Source of the DNA: Lytechinus variegatus
Taxonomy: Eukaryota > Echinodermata > Echinoidea > Temnopleuroida > Toxopneustidae
Length of the DNA: 64,000 bases
Assembly: GCF_018143015.1 (NCBI RefSeq)
Contig: NC_054743.1
Location: 31,521,934-31,585,933 of the forward strand
Direction of reading: 5' to 3'
Of the stretch, positions 32,529 to 43,464 are shown one piece after another (the stretch's first letter is position 1; each line of letters begins with the position of its first letter). The notes under the pieces were generated by a model, which was given only the letters and a program-made list of their open reading frames with translations, was not told the DNA's origin and did not search any database. The position numbers and the translations under genes were made by a program.

Positions 32529-33031
32529 ATGCACAGTAAAAACTGTGATGTTAACCAATGTACATAGAGGACCACGCCAGTCATTTTACACCGGTGTTCA
32601 ATTGGTGGTGATAGTTTTACACCTAAAGGTGTTATTACAACACCTTTGGTTGTTACATTTACACTCTTTGGTGTTGTGTTCAATCTCTACACTGTTAAAA
32701 ATACCCTGATTTTACAGAAAAAATAAAGACTATTTTGCAAAGAGCAATCACAGAATCATTCTGTAAATTCATAAAACAGGATTTTTTCTGCAATTTAACA
32801 GATCAGGTCTGTTTAAAAAAGTTTAAGGTTCCATACACCCAATACCAATTTCCTGTAAGATTACGCAATTTGGTAAGATTACAGGTGTTCTCGAGACTCT
32901 GCTGCAGAAACTTCTTTTATTTTAAGGACAAATTTTCCAACAGTCTAGAGTGTTATTTTAACACCTCAGGGTGTGGTCCTCTGTTAACACCAATTGTTGT
33001 CAGTTTTAATACCACAGTTTTAACAGTGTAT
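32529..33031. mobile_element. CACTG-like MITE, family E (copy E2), interrupted by a nested element
   Basis: Ends CACAGTAAAAACTGTGATG and ACCACAGTTTTAACAGTG. Its body with TTTACACCGGTGTT, GTGTTATTACAACACC and AACACCTCAGGGTGTGGTCC matches 38646-38892 and, inverted, 41489-41727. A 255-bp element at 32690-32944 splits it. Confidence 0.65.
32690..32944. mobile_element. Small MITE nested in family E copy E2
   Basis: Begins CACTGTTAAAAATACCCTG and ends AAATTTTCCAACAGT. CTA flanks it on both sides (32687-32689 and 32945-32947). The uninterrupted copy at 38646-38892 lacks it, so the insertion borders can be read by comparison. Confidence 0.6.
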
Positions 33032-33098
33032 TCTTGAAAGCGTTTTGCATCGGGGTGCGAAAACACTCTAGTGTCACGGTTACACAGGCGAAATCAAC

Positions 33099-33264
33099 TC
33101 CTGGGGAGCGTTTCATGAAAGTACTTGTCGGACGTTTTATCCGACAAGTCCTGTTTTATCCGACAGTTACCATAAGAACAGTGACTCTCGGCCAATCAAA
33201 TTTAAGGAAAGATGTCAGATCTCACAACTTGTCGGATGAAAATGTTGATGAAACGCTCCCCTGG
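33099..33264. mobile_element. Small MITE (GGGGAGCGTTTCATGAAA ends)
   Basis: The left end CTGGGGAGCGTTTCATGAAA is mirrored by GATGAAACGCTCCCCTGGG at the right, with inner CTTGTCGGACG/CTTGTCGGAT words. Non-coding. Confidence 0.6.
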
Positions 33265-33410
33265 GCCCGTTGCATAAAAGTTACATTTGCCACCCAGTGG
33301 TAACTACCGACCGTGGTAACGATGATCAACAGCCAATTAGAATCAAGGATTCCATGATAGTTAGCATTGGATAGCGAAGTAATCATAATGGTATCTTTTA
33401 TGCAACGGGC
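33263..33410. mobile_element. Small MITE (GGGCCCGTTGCATAAAAG ends)
   Basis: 148 bp from GGGCCCGTTGCATAAAAGTTAC to TCTTTTATGCAACGGGC. It directly abuts the preceding MITE. The interior holds paired GTGGTAACTACC and GTGGTAACGATG words. Confidence 0.7.
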
Positions 33411-33782
33411 AACTGACCGACCAACGCTTTTAAGTCATTTTCTATGGCATCATCGGAGAGGTATATAGTCTGTTTCACCCGTGTGGCTGTATGAATGAAT
33501 GTATAAAGGTGAGAGAGAAAAATTGCCTTTATTACTGACGCACACCATTCTATAAATATATTTTATGATGTTTACCCGTCTGCATCAATAAAATTAATTC
33601 GCAAGTACGCGAACGAACTTTGAACGAGTAATAGTATTTCTTTTCTTGAAAAAAGTCACATGCAGTAGGGTAAGGTAAAGCGCATAAACTTAATGAATAA
33701 TTGAGCAGAAACACGAGCTTATAGCGGGAGGAAAATATAACTCGAATTATTTATGTCAGTTGCAATTTTTATTTGACCAATT

Positions 33783-34066
33783 ATGTCGGGTCATCTAAAG
33801 GGAAAATGGGAAGGAGAGAAAGAAAGAAAGAAAGAAAGAAAGAAGGAGGGAAGGAAGAAAGAAAGAAAGAAAGAAAGAAAGGAAGGATGGGCAAAAAACA
33901 GATGTCAAAAGGAGAGGGGAAAAGATGGAGATATTGAGAGAGGCAGATCGAGGGGAGGAGGGCAGAGCAGAGATAATTCATTCTTAAATTTTAAATACGT
34001 CAAAGTGAGGGTCGGGTCATCTAAAGAGAAAATGGGAAGGAGAGAAAGAAAGAAAGAAAGAAAGAA

Positions 34067-34112
<46 letters not shown>

Positions 34113-34300
34113 AGGAAGGAAGGAAGGAAGGAAGGAAGGAAGGAAGAAAGAAAGAAAAAAAGAAAGAAAGAAAGAAAGGAAGGATGGGCAAAAAACAGAT
34201 GTCAAAAGGAGAGGGGAAAAATGGAGAGAGAGGCAGATCGAGGGGAGGAGGGCAGAGCAGAGATATTTCATTCTTCACTTTTAAATACGTCAAAGTGAGG
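33783..34300 (+). repeat. Polypurine (GAAA/GGAA)n tract, duplicated in tandem
   Basis: A unit of about 227-280 bp occurs twice, starting at GTCGGGTCATCTAAAG (33786 and 34012). Each contains a long G/A-only run with GAAA and GGAA repeats, then CAAAAAACAGATGTC, GGCAGATCGAGGGGAGGAGG and AAATACGTCAAAGTGAGG. The lysine/glutamate-rich open frames are repeat translations, not genes. Confidence 0.9.
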
Positions 34301-36120
34301 AAATGGAGAGAAAGAAAGATTGCGTAATCGAAAATTGAATCGGCCTTCTGCTGAAAAGCCGCACTCCTGAATCCGCTCACCCCATATACGCCTGTACATG
34401 CAGACAAAACATGGTTCGATCATTCGAGTAAAACGCTTTTGAGGACAATGACATGATTTGAAAACCGAGTTCCATTCAATGAATCCAAACAACAAATATT
34501 ATACTCGTTTTGGGTAAACAATAACCACGTTACTTGTTTACCCCCATGCACGCTCCATGTTCAGACCAAGGAGATATCACTGATATCTCCATGTTCAGAC
34601 CTATACGTCATACATCAGCTCATATACAGTCTTCCAGTCATTTCGATGCCAGAGGCATTAGCTGATCATCCGACTGGCATATAACCCCCAGGAATTAGTA
34701 CTGGTCATTGGATGTTACCAAATAATATACCGCATATAGCAATCGGATATTTCCGCATTTTTTTTTAATTATACCTGGATGATACTGTGATATCTTGAAT
34801 TTAAACAATGGTGCTGAGGAATTTATATCTCAATGGAGGATCATCGTTCGACACTCATTACCATGGGCAATGGCTTCGACAGCATTGGTGGGTTTCAATC
34901 TTCATCTCCTTGACGTACATATTCATCATTTTCGGAGGAAAGCGGTTGATGTCCGACCGGAAACCTTTCGATCTCCGCCGCCCCCTCGTTGCTTGGTCGG
35001 GCAGCTTTGCACTCTTCAGTTTCGCTGGTGCGGTGGTGCTAGTCAGAGACTTTGCGCGCTGCGTCGTCGAAGACGGATGGCGCGCAACCATGTGCGACGC
35101 CAATTTCTTCAACGGGAACGTGGGCCTGTGGTTTTGGCTGTTCACTCTCAGTAAGGTTCTCGAACTCGGTGACACGATCTTTATCGTCCTTCGCAAGCAG
35201 AAACTCATATTCATCCATTGGTATCACCACGTTACAACTCTCGTCTACACGTGTTATTTACACGCCGACTTTATGTCTGTTGGACGCTATTTTGCCACTT
35301 TGAACTTCGTTGTCCATTTTGTGATGTACTCCTACTACGCCCTGAGCGCTGCCAAAATCATCAACAAGCCTCGTCAAATCAAAATCTCAATTACAGTCAT
35401 CCAGCTCGTCCAATTTGTCATCTCAATCGGCGTGTCTCTTTACGCGGCACTTGAACTTTCGGCGGGAAGGCACTGTGACATAAACTGGCTAAATATTTTC
35501 TGGACTATGGTCCTGTATGTAAGCTTTTTGTATTACTTCCTTAAATTCTTTTACGATGCATACGTCAAACGGCCTGAGAAGCAAAAGATATAGCGAAAAT
35601 ATATGCCACTATTGTATCAGTAAAGTGCTTTCTTTGTGATGTAAATAAGCACTGAAATCATTTGAAATATATTGTTTTCTACCGCTTTGACATGCATCAA
35701 CCAAACAAAATCTAAGTTTATATTAACGAAAGCCATGATGATTTTCATTTTAATATAAGCTATTATCTCTTCATTCTAACCGATACATTTTTGAAGCCCA
35801 ATAGAAGCGACGGGCATTTCCTCGCCATTCTTAATAAGCATTTTACCAAAGGTAGCTGTTTTTTTATGAGTAGCATCTCACCAAAGAACATAATCTAGGA
35901 TGACCTGTCGTAGTCACTTATCAGTCACACATTGAAACTGCCATTACTAAGAATGCACCCGACCTAGCTGTATTAACTTGTATTCCAGAAACAGCTGAGC
36001 AAAAACCTACTATAGCGGCAGCGATTGCATGAATGGCCTGCACGTCTATAGCCTATTTGAGGCGTTCAAGTGCAGTACTACAAGAAAGTGTTTCAATATA
36101 CGACTACGTGTACCTTTGAG
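34235..36120 (+). repeat. Segmental duplication block, right copy
   Basis: Counterpart of 22080-23770, in the same orientation and about 12.2 kb away. The shared boundary on the left lies in the GGCAGAGCAGAGATA words at about 22096 and 34250. Confidence 0.85.
34808..35593 (+). CDS. ELOVL6-like: ELOVL6-type very-long-chain fatty-acid elongase, copy 2 (intronless)
   Basis: 261 residues, one exon, with an in-frame ATG at 34808 in the context AAACAATGG. It carries the same ELO motifs as copy 1: KVLELGDT, HWYHH, NFVVHFVMYSYY and TVIQLVQF. All catalytic residues are retained and no break is seen, so both copies look functional. The 13 residue differences from copy 1 (for example Ser58 to Arg, Val109 to Phe, Cys154 to Phe) lie mostly in or near hydrophobic segments and not in the motifs. 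They could tune chain-length preference or be neutral. Upstream, the polypurine tract at 33783-34300 is specific to this copy in its expanded form, so regulation may differ. Assignment to ELOVL6 rather than ELOVL3 is by motif similarity; the two subfamilies are close. Confidence 0.92.
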   Translation: MVLRNLYLNGGSSFDTHYHGQWLRQHWWVSIFISLTYIFIIFGGKRLMSDRKPFDLRRPLVAWSGSFALFSFAGAVVLVRDFARCVVEDGWRATMCDANFFNGNVGLWFWLFTLSKVLELGDTIFIVLRKQKLIFIHWYHHVTTLVYTCYLHADFMSVGRYFATLNFVVHFVMYSYYALSAAKIINKPRQIKISITVIQLVQFVISIGVSLYAALELSAGRHCDINWLNIFWTMVLYVSFLYYFLKFFYDAYVKRPEKQKI

Positions 36121-38645
36121 CGTCTTAGGAATATATTATAGTTATATCTACTATATTAATAATGATAAAGCAGCTGACAAATATATTGCAAATTTCGACA
36201 TAACTTCATTGGTCATCTAATAATTTATCATAAAGTTTTGCGGAAGGTCGTCTATGAAAGACGCGACCGTGTATTAATTTTTTCCCCCCAACTCACCAAA
36301 AATCACTTTACATCCTACAAGGGCTTGTCTCCCAAAGTAGGTAGGATTTAAAGGCGTCTTGTCTCCGGGAAAGATCGAGACTTCACTGGCGTTGATGTTC
36401 ACATCAACGGAACAGACCAAGGAGATATATCTCATTAGACAGACGTATCCCCATACTCCGGTACGGGTGTAGGATTGTAGCTGTGATTTTCCTCATTTCT
36501 TTTCTCTGTAATCTCCATCCTAGGTTCACTTGCATACTAGTAGGCCTATATGTCTAACATATTTTGAGCAAAAGCCCTGGTTTTAATCTTTGAGACACAC
36601 CTACTCGACTTTAAATATCATACCTTAAGAATAAAACATAATAATAAAAAATAAATAGAAAAAAAAGAAGAGAAAAAGAATGAGAAAGAAATATTTTAAT
36701 TTTACTTTATATAGATTTTTTTTCAAAGAAAACAACGTGAATAATACAATATTTATGATAGCGAAAATAGTCAAATTGACTGGTTGCCAAATAAAAAAAA
36801 GAACCCCACCCCGACCTTTCAGTGTTGCATTCTAACTAACGAATCTTAAACAGATTCAAAAGTTCATAAATCGTAGTTCTGTTACTTTAAAGTATATGCT
36901 ATAAGGAAAAGGATAGATGTTTAGTTGCCTATGAAGACGGTCAATTAAATCTTTTAAGATTTTTATTGTTACTTAATTGTTGGCATTGTTGGAATTTACA
37001 GTGTATGCCTACCAGATTTTCAATAATTTAATTATCCTCATGCATCGTGTATTTAATTACCCTCATGGCAATAATCGTGTATATTTTTATATATATATTT
37101 ATTGAATATATAAATTTCTGAATTTAATAGGAATGCCTACATCAGTTTACATTTCTGAACAATATGCAGAAAGTCAATATTATATTCTCGAGTAGGAAGA
37201 TAAGTTAACATCGAGATAATAAAAACCGCTTTTATTTCATGGAGGATTTGTTGAGTTAATTATATACTAACACTGTATGAGCTCATTTTACCGCAATTTA
37301 AACATAAAGAGGAACCACCCTCTTAAGTACTTGTTTGGATCGCATCATATATATATATATAACCGACGTGTGTTAATTATTGATTATAGAGACTCGATGT
37401 AATCAAATTTGGTTTCAATTTGGGTCCGGTAACTTAAAAGATAGTACTACTGGCTACAAAATTAATGATTTCAGCTTGTTGTGTGGTTAGCCATAGACTT
37501 GCAGGTATGCTTATTAGTTAATCTGCTACAATATAATATTGATATTAGGCTTTCACAATTCACTGATGTCATTATGTTCAAGTTGAAATAGAAAACAGGA
37601 ACCTAAAGTATAAAGGCTTTGACGTCCCAATGAATCCAATGATTCATTTACAACTAATTGTAGCCTTCATATAGTTTACCACATTGTAACACTTGGTTGC
37701 ATAATTGATTGTATATTTCATTTTTTATACAGGGCCATGATTTGATTATGTTCAGATGGGCCTCAATAAAATCAGAAGGAAATACAGTTTTTATATTCTA
37801 TTCCAAGGGACATGATTACGACGACGACTCCATATGGTGTTTAAATTAATGATCGTAAATTCAAGAGAAGGAAGTTTTTTTTAAGATATACAAAACTTAG
37901 TTGTGGACACTTTGCAACAATTATTAATAGATAAGAATAATTCCTTTGTGATTTTGCTGACACCCCCCCCCCCCTTCCCGCAACTCTCATGTCCAAAGTC
38001 CACGTTTTAAAACTACCATCAGGGGCCCATATAGCACAAAGGCAAGCGATTGATCGCTAAATGAAATGGCCTATCAAGATCATCGTTGCATGTGCATTTT
38101 GCTTAGTAGATTGACTGGGGACCAATCAGAATCATTCTTTAAAATTAGCGATTATGATTTTTTTACACCCCCCCCCCACCAACACAAGCCAACTTTCATA
38201 CCAGTTCCGCATCCCTATCCGTCTACACACTGTTATGTTGAGATTTACGCCTTGTTGGGGGCTGTTCTACAGTATTCAATTTCGTGGTGTTTAATGATGA
38301 TGTATATAGATTTATAATTTAATTTCGTGGTATTTAATTATGAAGTGTGTTTAATTATGATGTATATTATCGGCATTATAATGGCAATGTCAACAATTAA
38401 GGACTAACATTTTTCTTTTCAAAGCTACACATATGATTCTTTCTGTTTTGTTTTCAATTTATTTTCGATTTATTTTAATTCGGCTATTTTGTGATCCGCC
38501 CATGGTAATTATATGTCTTTGAATAATAGAACAAAAATAAAGGAAGCGAAAAAAAAACTGAAATTCATTTTCTTTTTATTTGGAGTATCACATTCTTTCG
38601 ATAGATCATGGTGCATTGTAGAACTCAAGATATTGTTCCAGTTGT
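36121..38645. other. Intergenic, no gene seen
   Basis: AT-rich, with a TA microsatellite near 37352-37365 and poly-C runs near 37966 and 38168. No convincing coding frame on either strand. Confidence 0.5.
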
Positions 38646-38892
38646 ACACAGCAAAAACTGTGGTGTTAACCGGTGTACATAGAGGACCACACCAGCCACA
38701 GTTATTTTACACCGGTGTTAAATTGGTGGTGTTAGTTTTACACCTATAGGTGTTATTACAACACATATGGTTGTTACATTTACACTCTTTGGTGTTATGT
38801 TCAATCTCTATGGTTTGATTTTAACACCTCAGGATGTGGTCCTCTATTAACACCAATTGGTGTCAATTTTAACACCACAGTTTTTACATTGT
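38646..38892. mobile_element. CACTG-like MITE, family E (copy E3)
   Basis: Ends CACAGCAAAAACTGTGGTG and CACCACAGTTTTTACATTG. The body is rich in GGTGTT/AACACC words. It is uninterrupted and serves as reference for copy E2. Confidence 0.7.
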
Positions 38893-39661
38893 ATGTATGC
38901 AATGTTGTCTCTTGTGGTTTTATCGTTCTGTATAGTGTACATTATACACATGATATACATGATTATCCCCAACATAATCCAAGTAATTTTGCGTATATTC
39001 ATAACCCCATTGTGATATTTCATTTACACCCAGAAAGCATACATGGACATGGTAAAGCAATATCTAAAAATAACATTATAAAGGGCAAAAGACAATCCAA
39101 TAAAAAAGATAGCAATTAAAGACAAGTAATAGCACAATAAATAAAAGCAACTATTGAATGCAGTTACCATAAAAGGCCTATGTATCAGGGCTAATCCCCT
39201 ATATGAAATTCAAATATATTTATATTATATACACAAAAAAAGGTATACACAAATTTAAAACAAAAAATCCCAATAATTTTCATTACTAGTTTAAATATAC
39301 CGAATATAAAAACAATACAATTTTGAAAAAAAATTATGCACAAATAATCCAGTGATGACTGAAATTACGTGCCAGAGTATCACCCGACGCCCACCCCCCT
39401 CCAAACTTTGTGATTTTTGTGCAGCAAATGCTTCATAAGGTATTTGTTATTCATATTTTAGTATATGAGAATTATATTAAAATTGGGATTAAAGTATATG
39501 ACATTTTGAAGTAATATAAACAGGATCCGACATATCATACCTCGTCAACATTTTCTCCTCATGCCTGTTGTAAACTTCCAGATTTTCTTCTTTTTTTCAT
39601 TCAATGGCAATATGTCAGTAAATGAGTCGAGAGCCGGGTGTGATACCTTTTAAAGCTCGCT
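38893..39661. other. Intergenic, no gene seen
   Basis: Very AT-rich, with only short open frames. No repeat recognised by comparison within the window. Confidence 0.5.
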
Positions 39662-40013
39662 TTAAAGAGGAAGTTTGTTGTAAAAATAGCTGAAAAAATG
39701 ATGAAAAATGTTGGTGAAGGTTTGAGGAAAATCCATTAAATAAACCTTTGGCATAAGTAGGCTTGTGTCGAAACAGAAAATTCAAAGAGTAAGAACAAAG
39801 AAAGTTTGAGGAAAATCGGACAAAATTATAAGCATTTGAATATTGCAATCACTAATGCTGCTCGCATTATGACGTCACAAATCAAATGATTAAAATTCTA
39901 ATAACATTTCTATTCTTTGATGGAATTTTCTCAAACCTTCGGCAATATTTTTTTTTTATTTTCTTTGCTACTTTTACAATAAACGTTTTGTCAGGGTGAA
40001 TTTCCCCCTTTAA
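39662..40013. mobile_element. Degraded palindromic MITE, family A
   Basis: TTAA at both ends and a right terminus CAGGGTGAATTTCCCCC. The left terminus is shortened (AAGAGGAAGTTTGTTG). It contains GACGTCACAAATCAAATGAT with one TGACGTCA at 39870-39877. An internal restart (GGTTTGAGGAAAATC, then GTTTGAGGAAAATCGG) suggests an internal duplication. Confidence 0.6.
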
Positions 40014-41488
40014 CTATTCGCGTAGTCTGCGCACAAAAGTTATTAGAGGAAGTAAAACATGCAAAACCAGAGACGTGAGAATTGTAACTCGATATCTGAT
40101 TTTTTCCTAGCTTGTTTCCTTGATTTACCAACAAATTTCCTCGATTTGCTGCTAATACGCTCCATTGGTTTTTAATCCACCGTTAGTAAGCCCAGGGAAC
40201 TATAGTTTGTAAAACGGGGTAAAGAGTTAAAAGTCTATGTCAAATTAGGGGCACCGTACAATTCTGTTAAACAGGGGTGATTATTTTGTTCACCACTGTC
40301 GATAATGAAAAAAATACAGCATACTACTGTGGAGTATGCTGGTTATCATTGACAGATGGCGCAATTCTAGAGTCGCAGATTGCTGTGATTGGAGTAACTC
40401 TTACCAGCCTGGGGTCCATGCTCTAACCATGCTCCCAACATAGAGGTAACCTTTTTGAGATCAGGGGATCGTTTTAAAAAGACTTGATGGTGACTTAATT
40501 CAGTTTAAAATCTGTAGCTTAATTAAAAGTTTACCTGGGGATTTAAGCTCGTAATAAAGAAAATCACAGGCAGTCTTTTATACCTGGGGGATTTAAGTTC
40601 GTAGTAAAAAAAATCACAGGCAGTGTACATACCCAGAGGTTTAAGTTCGTAGATGACTGTATCCAAGGGGCGGCCAAACAGGGGGGTTGGGGGTCACCCC
40701 CCCCCCAAAAAAAAAAAAAATTAATTAATTAATAAATTAGTAATAATAATAGTAATAAAATAGAAAAAAAATGAAAAAAAATAGATTAAAATTCCAGGGA
40801 AAAATGACCTTTTTCAAAATCAAATACTTTTTTGTAGTAGAACAATACATTTAGGCTAGAAGATCATAAAATATTTGGCTCACATCAATTATTGTTAAGT
40901 AAGGTACTCATTCTGTTCTAGGTTACAAAAATGCTTAGAATGTCCATTTTTCAGGTTGGAATATCACAAATTTTCAGCTCGCGCTTCGCGCTCACATTAT
41001 TTGATCGGTAAGATAAGTATCCTATTCTTCAATCACTAAATACAGTCCTTATCATGTTCCTTTCCTGGTCAGTACATAAAAAAATTCAGCTCGCGTCATT
41101 TCTTGAGTTATATTCACGTCTTTTTCATGATAAAAAATGCTCCGAATGTTAAATTGTCATGTCTAATTACATGAAATGTCCAAAAGTTTGAGCTAGCGAT
41201 CAGCTCTCGCAACAACTCGCTAGGGTGCCCTTTAAACAGTAATTAGCGCCATAATTGACCTATTAAGCTTTGAATTTTTCTCCAAACCGCTCGCTCTCGG
41301 AAAAAAACCCCTAAATGTATAGGCCTATCATATCAATCAGAAATCGCTTAGGCTTTACTCAACTTGATTAATACAAAACACACAACTACTTCACGCAGAT
41401 GATTATCTCATGGTGAAAAAATACGTTTGCACCAAGATGCCATTTTGAAATATAAGTGCCGCTTTTTTTGCCCCCCTAAACGAAAATA
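40014..41488. other. Intergenic, degraded repeats, no gene
   Basis: Contains twice-repeated phrases (GGGGATTTAAGCTCGTAATAAAGAAAATCACAGGCAGT-like at about 40535 and 40590), a C/A-rich tract at 40690-40715, and TTCAGCTCGCGCTTCGCGCTC-type degenerate repeats at 40970-41300. No open frame of note. Confidence 0.45.
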
Positions 41489-41727
41489 CACTGTAAAAAC
41501 TGTAGTGTTTAAACTGACACCAATTGGTGTTAATAGAGGACCACACCCTGAGGTGTTAAAATTACACCCTAGAGATTGAACATAACACCAAAGAGTGTAA
41601 ATGTAACAACCAAAGGTGTTGTAATAACACCTATGGGTGTAAAACTAACACCACCAATTTAACACCGGTGTAAAATAACTGGTGTGGTCCTTTATGTACA
41701 CCGGTTAACACCACAGTTTTTGCTGTG
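41489..41727. mobile_element. CACTG-like MITE, family E (copy E4, inverted)
   Basis: CACTGTAAAAACTGTAGTG at the left and CACCACAGTTTTTGCTGTG at the right, flanked by TA on both sides. The body is the reverse complement of E3. Confidence 0.72.
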
Positions 41728-41901
41728 TACGTTCCGCTGCCCTTGATCGATCCTAAGTTTGAGATGTCGTTGCGCCACATTGTTCATTAGTTTCCATCTG
41801 TTCAGAACATAAAATACGCTTTGAACAGTCATTACGCTGCATAATTGTAATCTCTGAAAATTAAAAAGTATTGATATACAAATTACACAATTTTACGCCA
41901 C

Positions 41902-42056
41902 CGGGCATGGTGGCTCAGTGGTAGAGCGCGCCGCCTCATGAACGGTTTCGTTCCCTGGTCGAGTCATACCAAATACTTTTAAAATTGGAACCTTCTGCAT
42001 AAAGTCTTGCTAGGCGTTCATCATTTATATTGGAGAAAGGTTATAATAACATAATA
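41902..42056 (+). repeat. tRNA-derived SINE, family S5, copy 2
   Basis: The A box TGGCTCAGTGGTAGAGCGCG is intact, the B box is degraded (TTTCGTTCCCTGG), and the body matches 24160-24285 (CATACCAAATACTTTTAAAATTGGAACCTTC...). Not a tRNA gene: the anticodon-arm and T-arm spacing is wrong. Confidence 0.65.
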
Positions 42057-42106
42057 GCGAGTGTTCGCACTGCGACGCAGGACGAATTCAAGAACAAGGC
42101 AAATTA

Positions 42107-42370
42107 TTAGAATGCCCGTCAAATGACAATGAACAGCCAAGTGGTCTATGTCGTGAATTGTGAACCGAAACAGCAGTTTAGTCCTACGTTTCGGATCTGA
42201 TGAAAAACTGCAAATATGTCGTCTGTCCATGCAGACTCCAGGGTGAAACGGCTGTTTTGGTTCACCAGTTTTCGACAAAGACTTCTTGGTTGCTCATTGT
42301 CATGAAGGGCAATTTACAATACATTTTCTTTGTTCTTGGAAACGTCCTGCGCCAGAGTGCGAAAACGCCC
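42107..42370 (+). repeat. Diverged F-type dispersed repeat
   Basis: GCCCGTCAAATGACAATGAACAG, then CAGACTCCAGGGTGAAACGG, then TTCACCAG...CGACAAAGAC, then TTGGTTGCTCATTG, in the same order as the F copies that flank the Gypsy element. It shows F is a repeat family and not a unique sequence. Confidence 0.6.
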
Positions 42371-42415
42371 TATTATGTTATGCAGGGACGCTAGTTTATG
42401 AAGAGCATGATGAAG

Positions 42416-43005
42416 TTAAAGTCCACCCCAGAAACATATTGATTCGATAGAGAAAAACAAAACAAGAATAACACTGAATATTTTTATCAAAATCGAATGT
42501 AAAATAAAAAAAAGTTAGGAGGACATTTAAAAGTTTCGCTTTTTTCATAAAATAGTTATATGCACAACTCACTTACATGCAATTGAGAGAGTCGCGATTG
42601 TGTCAATCCCTCACTATTCCTTTCGTATTTTGTTTGAATTACACAGTATTTCATTTTTTTAAGATTTGACAATAAGGACCAACTTGAACGAACCATAATG
42701 TTAAAACAATGGTAATTCAACATGTTTAGAGAGGAATAAAACTTTGTTTCACAGGACAACGGGGGTAGAATGTTTCATATTTCATGGAATAAAATACAAA
42801 AGAAATAGTGAGTGGATGACAATCAGTTCCCTCATTTCGCATATCGACCAGGATGTGCATATAACTGTTTTGTGAAATTAAGCGAAACTTTAAAATGTCA
42901 TAACTTTCTTATTCTACATCCGATTTTGATCAAATTTCCAGTGTTAAGCTTGTTAGATTTTTTTCTCTATATTCAGAATAACTTTTTCTTGGGGTGGACT
43001 TGTCC
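42416..43005. mobile_element. Long palindromic MITE, family C
   Basis: TTAA at the left, then AGTCCACCCCAGAAA. The right end is TCTTGGGGTGGACTTGTCCC. The halves are complementary, e.g. TTTAAAAGTTTCGCTT against AAGCGAAACTTTAAAA and TTATCAAAATCGAATGTA against TACATCCGATTTTGATCAA. The right TTAA is not preserved. Confidence 0.65.
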
Positions 43006-43046
43006 CGAAACTGTGGCTATATACCCTGAGTAAATAAAATAATAGT

Positions 43047-43047
<1 letters not shown>

Positions 43048-43082
<35 letters not shown>

Positions 43083-43105
43083 AAGTAGTAGTAGTAGTAG
43101 TAGTA
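43048..43105. repeat. (AGT)n microsatellite
   Basis: About 19 AGT units with one AGA interruption. Confidence 0.95.
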
Positions 43106-43352
43106 TTCGGTGAGATAAACTTCGAGGTAACAAAATGTATTATCCCTATCAGGGATGATGTAAAGGCTACGTGTCTTGTTCTTCTCCATACGGACTTATT
43201 AAAGAGAGACTTCACTGCATTTGTAATCTTTTTAAAGATTGGTTTACATCTAATAATTTTACCATATTGGTCAACAGGTGAAATGACTATAGTTATGATA
43301 CTGATCATCATGATGGTGATGATCATGACGCTGGTGATGAAGAGAAGGAGGA

Positions 43353-43413
43353 CGATAATGATGATGATGATGATGATGACGACGACGACTTGGATATTGA
43401 TGATTATGGAGAA

Positions 43414-43445
<32 letters not shown>

Positions 43446-43452
43446 CGATGAT
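43353..43452. repeat. (GAT)n microsatellite next to the sulfotransferase-like stop
   Basis: GAT/GAC tract whose right edge lies about 13 bases beyond the minus-strand stop codon (43467-43465). It would fall in the 3' untranslated region of that gene as (ATC)n. Confidence 0.9.
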
Positions 43453-43464
43453 GCAAAACAAAAT

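Noticed and set aside
33783-34298. 171-residue lysine/glutamate/arginine-rich open frame and its antisense serine/phenylalanine-rich frames
   Set aside because: Produced entirely by the (GAAA)n and (GGAA)n tract.
34565-34610. Short palindrome GGAGATATCACTGATATCTCC upstream of elongase copy 2
   Set aside because: A single small palindrome without copy 1 counterpart or known factor; not enough to call an operator.
34795-35303. Long open frames in other frames of the elongase genes (e.g. 119 aa at 34795, 118 aa antisense)
   Set aside because: Shadows of the ELOVL coding sequence; the same shadows recur over copy 1.
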